A DNA stretch of 64,000 bases from Lachnospiraceae bacterium (GTDB lineage: Bacteria > Bacillota > Clostridia > Lachnospirales > Lachnospiraceae): positions 192,767 to 256,766 of the forward strand of contig SVEE01000002.1 in NCBI GenBank assembly GCA_015057525.1, written 5' to 3'. Below are positions 16,922 through 24,528 of this stretch, piece after piece; position 1 is the first letter of the stretch; each line of letters begins with the position of its first letter. The translations under genes were made by a program, and so were the position numbers. The notes below the pieces were generated by a model. It made no database searches. It saw only the letters and a program-made list of their open reading frames with translations, and was not told the DNA's origin.

Positions 16922-19543
16922 TTAACCCTTTAATCTTTCTTTAAGCTCCTGTAAATACAGCATAGCCTTAAGCGGTGTCATATTATCTAAATCCATGGTT
17001 TTAAGCTCATTTGCAATTGTCATCTCTATTGGTGAAGAGAAAAATGACATTTGATCATAGCTATCTGATGTCTTTTTTGTATTTTCCTTAACATCTATTG
17101 ATTTTGCTTTTGTGGCAATATCAGAATCAATTAACTGATTGCATATTTCATCTGCACGCTTAAGTACTGATTCAGGTACACCTGCAAGACGGGCAACTTG
17201 AATACCGTAGCTTCTGTCAGCTCCACCTTTAATGATTTTACGAAGGAAAACTATATTATCCCCCTCTTCTTTTATGGCAATGCAATAGTTATTTACAGAA
17301 GATAGCTTACCTTCCAATTCGGTGAGCTCATGATAATGAGTTGCAAACAAAGTTTTTGCACCTATTATCTCCTTATCAGCTATATATTCAACAACAGCCC
17401 ACGCAATACTGAGACCATCAAATGTGGATGTTCCACGTCCAATCTCATCAAGTATAAGCAAACTGTTAGAAGTGGCATTTCTAAGGATATTTGCTACTTC
17501 ATTCATCTCAATCATAAATGTGGATTGTCCTGATGCAAGGTCGTCAGATGCACCAACTCTTGTAAATATACGGTCACACAGACCTATATTAGCAAAGGCA
17601 GCAGGTACAAATGAACCTATCTGAGCTAAAAGTACAATCAAAGCAGTTTGTCTCATATATGTAGATTTACCTGCCATATTAGGACCAGTAATAATTGAAA
17701 TTCTGCTTTCTATATTATTTAAATATGTATCATTTGACACAAAGCTGTCGTTACCTAAAACCTTTTCAACAACAGGATGTCTGCCATCCTTAATATCAAT
17801 AACACCCTCTTCGTTGATATTAGGGCGTACATAGTTGTTTTTTTCAGCCACATATGAAAGGGATGCCAAAGCGTCAATTTCAGCAACATAATGCGCTGTC
17901 TTTTGTACTCTTGTAAGTGCTTCCCCAAGCTGGTCTCTTAAAGCAACATATGTTTCGTATTCAAGTGCATAAAGCTTATCTTCTGCTCCAAGTATTGTGT
18001 TGGATAATTCATCAAGCTTGTCTGTTGTATACCTTTCCGCATTGGCAAGAGTCTGTTTTCTGATAAAGTAATCTGGTACCATATTTTTGAAGGAATTAGT
18101 AACCTCAAAATAATAACCAAACACCTTGTTGTATTTTATTTTTAGGTTTTTAATACCTGTAGCTTCCTTTTCTGCTGACTCTAAGTCTGCAAGCCAGTTT
18201 TTGCATTCGCTTTTGGCAAGCTTAAGGTCATCTATCTGTTTTAAATAACCTGGTTTAAATATTCCACCTTCCTTTATTGCAATAGGTGGTTCTTCATCAA
18301 TAGAAGCCTCAAGTAATTCAAATAAATCCTCTAATATATCAAAATCATTGTAAATATCCTTGAAACGCTTAGCTTCAAGCTCTGTTAGTAAATTTTTTAT
18401 GTATGGTAAATATTTGATGGAATTCTTAAAGGCAAGCAAATCTCTTGGATTAGCTGTTTTAAGTGATATTCGAGTCATAAGTCTTTCTAAATCATATATT
18501 GAACTCAAATATTCCCTAAGCTCTTCCCTTGTGATTATTGATTCACAAAGAGATTGAACCGAATCCAATCTACCCTCTATCTGACATTTGTTAAGTAGAG
18601 GTTGTTCTACATATTCTCTAAGTTTTCTTGCGCCCATTGCAGTCTTGGTTTTATCCAAAACCCAAAGCAAAGAACCCTTTTTTTGCTTATCACGCAAGGT
18701 TTCTGTCAATTCTAGATTTCTTCTTGTTGAAGAATCAATAATCATATAAGAATCTACGCTGTAAATTTCAATGTGATTTATATGCTTTAAAGAGTTCATC
18801 TGTGTATCATAAAGATACTGTAACATTGCTCCTGAAGATACAATGGATTCAGGGAAATCTCTCAATCCAAGTCCCTCAAGGCTAGATATGTTAAAATGTC
18901 TCTTTAAGGTCTGCTCACAGGTGTCATAATTAAAATAGTGTGTTGGAGCCTCAGATGTACTTATTTTAAGCTTATCTACAGTTAAACTAATATCAATACC
19001 TGAAGACATAAATGTATCCTGGTATATGATTTCAGCCGGCTGATATTTATTTATTTCATCAATAACCTTATCTGCTGAGGACATATGGCTTGTTTTAAAT
19101 ACACCTGTAGTAATATCTGCTACAGAAACACCATATGAAAAATTGTAGTATGAAATACTCATAAGGTAATTGTTTTTTGCCTCATCAAGCATTTCTGCTG
19201 ACATATTTGTTCCTGGTGTTACAATTCTAACCACCTCGCGCTTAACTAAACCTTTAGCCAGCTTAGGATCCTCAACCTGTTCACCAATAGCAACCTTGTA
19301 ACCTTTCTCGATGAGTCGATTTATATACAAATCCGCTGCATGATAAGGAACACCACACATAGGTGCACGTTCTTCAAGACCACATTCTTTTCCTGTAAGT
19401 GTAATTTCAAGTTCTTTAGAGGCAGTTATTGCGTCCTCAAAGAACATTTCGTAGAAATCACCTAATCTATAAAACAAAATACAGTCTTTATATTTTTCTT
19501 TTGTTGCAACATATTGCTCCATCATCGGAGAAAGTTTAGCCAC
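16922..19543 (-). CDS. mutS: DNA mismatch repair protein MutS
   Basis: An 873-residue mismatch sensor. The mismatch-reading F30-Y-E32 motif is present near the N-terminus (LGDFYEMFFEDA). The ATPase has the P-loop from G620 (GPNMAGKSTYMRQ) and Walker B LLILDEIGRGTSTFDG (D699, E700). The C-terminal tail contains the QMSFF beta-clamp-binding motif before a helical dimerisation end. Its length is normal. The mutS-mutL order is conserved, with sulP unusually placed between miaB and mutS. Confidence 0.98.
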   Translation of the reverse strand: MAKLSPMMEQYVATKEKYKDCILFYRLGDFYEMFFEDAITASKELEITLTGKECGLEERAPMCGVPYHAADLYINRLIEKGYKVAIGEQVEDPKLAKGLVKREVVRIVTPGTNMSAEMLDEAKNNYLMSISYYNFSYGVSVADITTGVFKTSHMSSADKVIDEINKYQPAEIIYQDTFMSSGIDISLTVDKLKISTSEAPTHYFNYDTCEQTLKRHFNISSLEGLGLRDFPESIVSSGAMLQYLYDTQMNSLKHINHIEIYSVDSYMIIDSSTRRNLELTETLRDKQKKGSLLWVLDKTKTAMGARKLREYVEQPLLNKCQIEGRLDSVQSLCESIITREELREYLSSIYDLERLMTRISLKTANPRDLLAFKNSIKYLPYIKNLLTELEAKRFKDIYNDFDILEDLFELLEASIDEEPPIAIKEGGIFKPGYLKQIDDLKLAKSECKNWLADLESAEKEATGIKNLKIKYNKVFGYYFEVTNSFKNMVPDYFIRKQTLANAERYTTDKLDELSNTILGAEDKLYALEYETYVALRDQLGEALTRVQKTAHYVAEIDALASLSYVAEKNNYVRPNINEEGVIDIKDGRHPVVEKVLGNDSFVSNDTYLNNIESRISIITGPNMAGKSTYMRQTALIVLLAQIGSFVPAAFANIGLCDRIFTRVGASDDLASGQSTFMIEMNEVANILRNATSNSLLILDEIGRGTSTFDGLSIAWAVVEYIADKEIIGAKTLFATHYHELTELEGKLSSVNNYCIAIKEEGDNIVFLRKIIKGGADRSYGIQVARLAGVPESVLKRADEICNQLIDSDIATKAKSIDVKENTKKTSDSYDQMSFFSSPIEMTIANELKTMDLDNMTPLKAMLYLQELKERLKG

Positions 19544-19557
19544 AATATCACCTCAAT

Positions 19558-21213
19558 TTATACTAATCCAGCAGCCCACTCTAAAGCTGCATCAATATTT
19601 TCTCTAAAGTTTTGTTTTCCTACCTTGTCAACAAATCCTGCCTTCTCCATCATCTTCATAGGCTGCTCATTTACATGTGAAAATACAAGAGTTACATCAT
19701 TTTCTATACATTTTGCATGAACCTTTTCAAGAGAATGAAGTGCTGTAATATCCATGGCTGGTACACTTCTCATACGAAGTATTACAACCTTAATGTCTTT
19801 GCTTACCGAAATAGACATAAAGTTATCTGCAGCACCAAAGAACATAGGTCCATCAATTTCATATACTAAAGTATGCTCTGGAACCTCTTTCAAGCCTATG
19901 TACATAGGGTCGTTTTCTCTATTGTCATCATAACCCTGTACATATGTCCAGTTTCTGACTGATGAGACATCTGACATTCTCTTAATGAAAAGTAACGATG
20001 CGAGTACAATTCCAACCTCAATTGCTACAACAAGGTCGAATATAACTGTAAGAAGGAAAGTAACTATAAGTACTGTAACATCACTTTTTGGTGCATGTTT
20101 ACAGAGACTTCCAAATTCCTTCCAATCACCCATATTATAAGCAACAACAATAAGAATTGCTGCAAGTGTTGTCATAGGTATCATAGCTGCGTATGGCATA
20201 AACACCTTTAAAATCAGAAGTAAAACTAAGGCATGAACCATACCTGCTATAGGTGTACGTCCGCCATTTTTTACATTGGCAGCAGTTCTTGCGATAGCTC
20301 CTGTTGCCGGAATACCACCAAATAAACCTGATGCTATGTTACCAACACCCTGTCCTATAAGTTCCATATTTGAACGATGACGGCTGTTAATCATACCATC
20401 TGATACAACACAAGATAAAAGGGATTCAATTCCCGCTAAAATTGCAATAGTAAATGCACTTGGAAGCAACTCCTTAACCATATTAAATGAAATGCCTGAT
20501 GGCAATGAAGGTGCTGGAATATTTGAAGAAAGCTCTCCATATACACTTCCTATAGTTGCTGCTTCAAGTGGAGTAAATTTAACTATTAATGTTGCTGCTA
20601 TTATTGCTATAAGAGAGCCTGGAACAACCTTTGAAATCTTTGGCATTATAATTAAAATTACTAAGGAAATAATACCCACAATAAGGGTATCTCTATCAAC
20701 AGTAGTTATATGCTCGCCGTACGCTTTGATTTTCTCTATAAATTCTGAAGGAACAGCTCCCATATTAAGACCAAGGAAATCTTTGATTTGTCCTGCAAAA
20801 ATACCAATAGCAATACCGGCTGTAAAGCCTGTTGTAATTGTATAAGGAATAAACTTAATAAGACTTCCGAAACGTAAAAATCCCATCAAAATAAGTATAA
20901 TACCTGCCATAAGTGTGGCAACTGTAAGTCCTGCCATGCCATGTTCTACAACAATGCCGTACACAATAACAACAAAGGCTGCTGTAGGTCCACCTATTTG
21001 AACACGGCTTCCTCCTAAAAATGATATAAAGAAGCCAGCAAATATAGCTGTATATAGACCTTGTTCAGGTCCTACACCAGATGCTATAGCAAGAGCTATA
21101 GAAAGCGGTAATGCAATAATTGCAACGATAATACCTGCAATAATATCTTTAAACAATTGTTTCTTATCGTATGTTTTCATAACAGAAAACAACTTTGGTT
21201 TGAGCTTATTCAT
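19558..21213 (-). CDS. SulP-family anion transporter with STAS domain
   Basis: A 551-residue protein with about ten to twelve membrane segments followed by a STAS domain (about 425-545). SulP signatures are [51 protein letters not shown] and [24 protein letters not shown]. The STAS part has the [16 protein letters not shown] motif around its phosphorylatable region. The substrate (sulfate, bicarbonate or another anion) cannot be told from sequence. It lies 2 bp after miaB and 14 bp before mutS, so it is probably on the same transcript although functionally unrelated. Confidence 0.92.
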   Translation of the reverse strand: [551 protein letters not shown]

Positions 21214-21215
21214 AT

Positions 21216-22667
21216 TTAACTTGTCCTTTCACCTAAGAAATAAAACCCCTTACATTCCTTTAAGTTTACTGCTATCGTCTCCCCAATAAGTGATGAATCT
21301 CCAGGAAAATGAACCGTAATACTTTCCTTGGTTCTTCCTGTAACTAGATTATTATCCTGATGATTCAATTCTTCTACGAGAACATCCTTTATTTGACCTT
21401 CGTACCTTTTTATTCTGCTATTTGAAATTGCATTTACCCTTGTCAATAATCTCTGGAATCTATCCTTGACTACATCCTCGGGAACTTGATTTTCCATAAC
21501 AGCGGCCGGTGTGCCAGTTCTCTTTGAATATATAAATGTAAATGCCTGATCGTATTTAACCTTTTCTACCACATCAAGTGTGTCAAGAAAATCCTCTTCT
21601 GTCTCCCCCGGAAATCCTACTATTATATCTGTGGTAAGGGAAATATCAGGTATTGCATTCCTAATTTTATCAACTAAAGAAAGATACTGCTCCTTGGTGT
21701 ATCTTCTGTTCATTTTAGCTAAAATATCAGTTGAACCAGATTGGAAAGGCAAATGAAGGTGGTTACATATCTTTGGCTCTTCTGCCATGACCTTAATAAG
21801 TTCATCAGATAAATCCTTGGGATGGCTAGTCATAAAACGAACTCTTTCAAGGCCGTCAACCTTGCAAACTTCTCTAAGTAAATCAGGAAAACTCATAAGC
21901 TTTTCTTCCTGCAAGTCCATTTTGCCATCTGTATAATCATATATCTTTCCATATGAGTTAACATTCTGTCCCAAAAGCATTACTTCTTTAACTCCTTGGG
22001 AAACAAGAAGATTAATTTCTTTTAATATCTCCTCTGGTCTTCTGCTTTTCTCTCTTCCTCGCACATAAGGAACTATACAATAACTGCAGAAGTTGTTACA
22101 GCCATACATAATGTTGACCCCTGATTTGAATTTGTATTTTCTCTTCTGAGGAAGCTCTTCCACTGTCTTTTCGCTCTTATCAAGAACCTCGATAATTTGA
22201 CTATTTTGGTTGAAATAAATATTTATAAGCTCAGCAAGTTTATAAATATTGTGTGTTCCAAAAACAATATCAACAAATTTATATTTTGATTTTATTGTTT
22301 CAACAACATGCTTCTCCTGCATCATACAGCCACAAAGACAAATAATCATATCCGGATTTTTCTTTTTAAGGTTCTTAAGATGTCCTAAATGTCCGTAAAG
22401 CTTTTTGTTGGCGTTTTCTCTAACGGTACATGTGTTATATACAACAAAATCTGCATTTTCGTCATCAATTTCTACATACCCAAGCTCATCAAGTATACCT
22501 TTTAGTTTCTCTGAATCATGAGCATTCATTTGACAACCGAAGGTTGTTACACAATATGTTAGCGGACGATTCTTCTTTGCCTTTAAATCCAAAACAAGCT
22601 CTTTACACTTGTTCATGAAATAGTATTGTCTATCCGGCTCCATTACTGGAATCGTATTACTATCCAT
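21216..22667 (-). CDS. miaB: tRNA-2-methylthio-N6-dimethylallyladenosine synthase MiaB
   Basis: A 483-residue radical-SAM methylthiotransferase that adds a methylthio group to i6A37 of tRNA. The N-terminal cluster cysteines are C45, C80 and C114 (FGCQMNAHDSE, NTCTVREN, CLCGCMMQ). The radical-SAM cluster is C190-x3-C194-x2-C197 within YGCNNFCSYCIVPYVRGREKSR-type text. A C-terminal TRAM domain follows. It heads the 20-gene run and has a strong promoter at 22705-22733 and an AAAGGAAGAG ribosome site. MiaA, the preceding enzyme in the pathway, lies five genes downstream. Confidence 0.97.
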   Translation of the reverse strand: MDSNTIPVMEPDRQYYFMNKCKELVLDLKAKKNRPLTYCVTTFGCQMNAHDSEKLKGILDELGYVEIDDENADFVVYNTCTVRENANKKLYGHLGHLKNLKKKNPDMIICLCGCMMQEKHVVETIKSKYKFVDIVFGTHNIYKLAELINIYFNQNSQIIEVLDKSEKTVEELPQKRKYKFKSGVNIMYGCNNFCSYCIVPYVRGREKSRRPEEILKEINLLVSQGVKEVMLLGQNVNSYGKIYDYTDGKMDLQEEKLMSFPDLLREVCKVDGLERVRFMTSHPKDLSDELIKVMAEEPKICNHLHLPFQSGSTDILAKMNRRYTKEQYLSLVDKIRNAIPDISLTTDIIVGFPGETEEDFLDTLDVVEKVKYDQAFTFIYSKRTGTPAAVMENQVPEDVVKDRFQRLLTRVNAISNSRIKRYEGQIKDVLVEELNHQDNNLVTGRTKESITVHFPGDSSLIGETIAVNLKECKGFYFLGERTS

Positions 22668-22704
22668 ATTCTCTTCCTTTCTTTAATAAATCTCTAACCA
22701 AAAT

Positions 22705-22733
22705 ATTATAAGACAGTTACTCTTTTTTTTCAA
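22705..22733 (-). promoter_or_regulatory. Sigma-A-type promoter of the miaB run
   Basis: On the minus strand, TTGAAA and TATAAT are separated by exactly 17 nt; the -10 is about 38 nt upstream of the miaB start. This is the only strong promoter I could pick out ahead of the 20-gene run. Confidence 0.7.
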
Positions 22734-22776
22734 CATTTTGTACTTAAATCAATTATTAAAATTTGTTTAAATAAAT

Positions 22777-22821
22777 AGAAAAAGCCATACCAGGGACAAT
22801 CGGGTATCACCTGATATGGCT
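22777..22821 (-). terminator. Rho-independent terminator after the YneA-like gene
   Basis: A 12-bp stem with one mismatch (AGCCATATCAGG / CCTGGTATGGCT on the minus strand) is followed by TTTTT. It lies 18 bp past the stop of the LysM gene, which therefore is a single-gene unit. Confidence 0.75.
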
Positions 22822-22839
22822 ATAGGTTTGAGGCACTTG

Positions 22840-23160
22840 CTAGTGTGCCTCGGCGTAGTATGGAATGATTAATGAACCACCATCGATAATTTTATCTCCG
22901 GTAAGGTTATTGATACTTTTAACTTCATCGATGTAATCCTCGATGCTGTCGTACTCAGATGTCATGTATTCGTTTGCAATACTCCAAAGTGTATCTTCTG
23001 CTTCTATCTCGATACACTGGAAATACTTCTTAGTGTTAGACTTTGCACGAGAATCGGCAGTTCCTATTACAATAGCTCCTCCTATTATAAGCACACAGAG
23101 TCCTATCATTAATGCCTTAAAATGATTATGTATAAAGTAAATAAATGAATTATATGTCAT
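22840..23160 (-). CDS. YneA-like SOS cell-division inhibitor (LysM protein)
   Basis: A small exported protein of 106 residues: one membrane segment (about 14-32) and a LysM domain (about 52-103, CIEIEAEDTLWSIANEYM ... GSLIIPYY). This is the layout of Bacillus YneA, which blocks septation during the SOS response. The ATG giving MTYNSFIYF is used, with an AAAGGAG site; a longer frame upstream would run through the promoter and operators and is rejected. Three LexA-type boxes surround the promoter, strong support for SOS control. In Bacillus yneA is divergent from lexA; no lexA is found here. The exact target is inferred from the family. Confidence 0.85.
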   Translation of the reverse strand: MTYNSFIYFIHNHFKALMIGLCVLIIGGAIVIGTADSRAKSNTKKYFQCIEIEAEDTLWSIANEYMTSEYDSIEDYIDEVKSINNLTGDKIIDGGSLIIPYYAEAH

Positions 23161-23176
23161 ATTAAAATCTCCTTTC

Positions 23177-23190
23177 AGAACAAATGTTTG
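23177..23190 (-). promoter_or_regulatory. LexA (SOS) box in the leader of the YneA-like gene
   Basis: AGAACAAATGTTTG fits the Bacillus-type SOS box CGAACRNRYGTTYC apart from the outer bases. It lies between the -10 element and the ribosome-binding site. Confidence 0.65.
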
Positions 23191-23203
23191 TTTCGGTAAA
23201 TAT

Positions 23204-23232
23204 AATATACCGTACATTTGTTCGTTTGTCAA
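23204..23232 (-). promoter_or_regulatory. Promoter of the YneA-like gene
   Basis: The minus strand has a perfect -35 TTGACA (23227-23232), a 17-nt spacer and the -10 TATATT (23204-23209). The central LexA box fills the spacer, so LexA binding should exclude RNA polymerase. Confidence 0.8.
23211..23224 (-). promoter_or_regulatory. LexA (SOS) box inside the promoter spacer
   Basis: On the minus strand CGAACAAATGTACG has an intact CGAAC half and one mismatch in the second half. It lies wholly between -35 and -10. Confidence 0.78.
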
Positions 23233-23241
23233 TAACTTTTT

Positions 23242-23255
23242 GAAACAAATGTTCG
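23242..23255 (-). promoter_or_regulatory. LexA (SOS) box upstream of -35
   Basis: On the minus strand CGAACATTTGTTTC matches the SOS consensus well. Its centre is 31 bp from the central box, about three helical turns, which would allow binding on the same DNA face. Confidence 0.75.
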
Positions 23256-23473
23256 ATTTTTGTTTTGGTCCACGTTTTCCTTAACTTGTTATTATATTAA
23301 CCTATATAAAGTCCAATAAACACACCTTATACCAATCAAATTATGCCCTAAAAGTTATTTTTTTCACCTTAAAAGTTAACTAAAAATACCACTGTATAAT
23401 TCTAATTAAAAACTTACTTAAAATTATACAGTGGCTGTATTTACAAAATACTATATCGCTGTTATCCAGACAA
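23256..23473. other. Intergenic region between RCC1 gene and SOS promoter
   Basis: Together with 23161-23255 this is the only stretch over 300 bp without a gene. It holds the hairpin at 23389-23434 and an AT-rich segment containing near-duplicate short texts (AAAAGTTATTTTTTTCACCTT and AAAAGTTAACTAAAAA). I see no conserved open reading frame, tRNA or riboswitch in it. Confidence 0.5.
23389..23434 (-). terminator. Hairpin downstream of the RCC1-repeat gene
   Basis: Perfect 13-bp arms (CCACTGTATAATT / AATTATACAGTGG) flank a 20-nt loop. On the minus strand it is followed by TATTTTTAG, so it is a likely terminator of the two-gene exported-protein unit. The large loop leaves some doubt. Confidence 0.6.
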
Positions 23474-24502
23474 CTATCTGCGTTTATCTTTTAAAACAAC
23501 TATTTCATTTCCCGCTTTAACGTAGGCAACACTTGATGCTGCATATACCTCTTCAGCATTTTTTATTTTTGTAATTATTTGTGGTTCAAAGAAATGAGTT
23601 ATACACTTACAGTTTACATGTTCAACTCGTGCAAAATCATAGCCTAAACAATACACCTTTCCCTCTTCATCCAAAGTAACACAAAATAGGCTTGATTGAG
23701 AATAACATTTAAACAAAGTATCTCCGTATGTAATATCAAATCTATGTTCTTCTCTCACATCATAACCATATGAATTCCAATATTCTATTTTGTCATCCCA
23801 CATAATTATTTTGCTATATCCTGTATTTATATCCGTAACATCAGATAATTCTTCAAGCTTTACAAATTCCTTTTGATAATTATATATTACATCCTCTCCA
23901 TCGGACTCACTACTTACACAACCGGCCTCATATACATAACCTGTTTCAGTCAGTACCATTGTGGTTTCACTTGCAAATTGTATTTTTTTTGCATCTTTAA
24001 TGTTTTCTATTTTTGTAGGAATTTCTATGTTCTCAGGTCCATCAATGCCTAAACAATATCCTTTGTTTGAACCCCATACATACAATTCTCCATTTTCTGT
24101 AATTGCACCACAACATACTGTGTTATCATTTGAATTATGTGCACAAGAAAAATATTTTACATTTGTTAATATTATATCTGATATTGGTGTTTCAGTATAA
24201 AGCTTATAATTTAACTCATATAAATTACCTTCTTTGTCAACTAGATATATGCTGTCCTCAAGTGGATATGCAAGGGAAATATCAAAAGGAGTATCAATGT
24301 ATCTGCTTCTACCAGTCTCATCATACATAGTAAGCTTTCCATCTATAATCACAGCAAGCTTATTTGTATATTGTGACGAGAATATTCCATCAGGTTCTTT
24401 TGCCAGCTCTATTTTTTTATACTTGCTACGGCAGAAAAACAAAAGACCTGATATAATCAAAACAAATATAATGCATATTATTAATTTAATTTTACTTCTC
24501 AT
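23474..24502 (-). CDS. Exported RCC1-repeat (beta-propeller-like) protein
   Basis: A 342-residue protein with an N-terminal membrane anchor (about 6-24), so mostly outside the cell. At least two RCC1-type blades are clear: ITENGELYVWGSNKGYCLGIDG and LTETGYVYEAG...; GKVYCLGYDFARV and KEGNLYELNYKL resemble further blades. RCC1 repeats form seven-bladed propellers used for protein binding. The gene follows the large VWA protein by 26 bp with its own TGGAGAAT ribosome site, so the two are probably one transcript and may act together at the surface. The molecular function is unknown. Cys-rich blades (CGAI, CVSSES) could allow disulfides. Confidence 0.7.
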   Translation of the reverse strand: MRSKIKLIICIIFVLIISGLLFFCRSKYKKIELAKEPDGIFSSQYTNKLAVIIDGKLTMYDETGRSRYIDTPFDISLAYPLEDSIYLVDKEGNLYELNYKLYTETPISDIILTNVKYFSCAHNSNDNTVCCGAITENGELYVWGSNKGYCLGIDGPENIEIPTKIENIKDAKKIQFASETTMVLTETGYVYEAGCVSSESDGEDVIYNYQKEFVKLEELSDVTDINTGYSKIIMWDDKIEYWNSYGYDVREEHRFDITYGDTLFKCYSQSSLFCVTLDEEGKVYCLGYDFARVEHVNCKCITHFFEPQIITKIKNAEEVYAASSVAYVKAGNEIVVLKDKRR

Positions 24503-24528
24503 ATTTATTCTCCATTTTTTAATGTGTT

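Noticed and set aside
23161-23232. Longer start for the YneA-like gene
   Set aside because: It would translate through the -10, the -35 and two LexA boxes. The downstream ATG has a better ribosome site.
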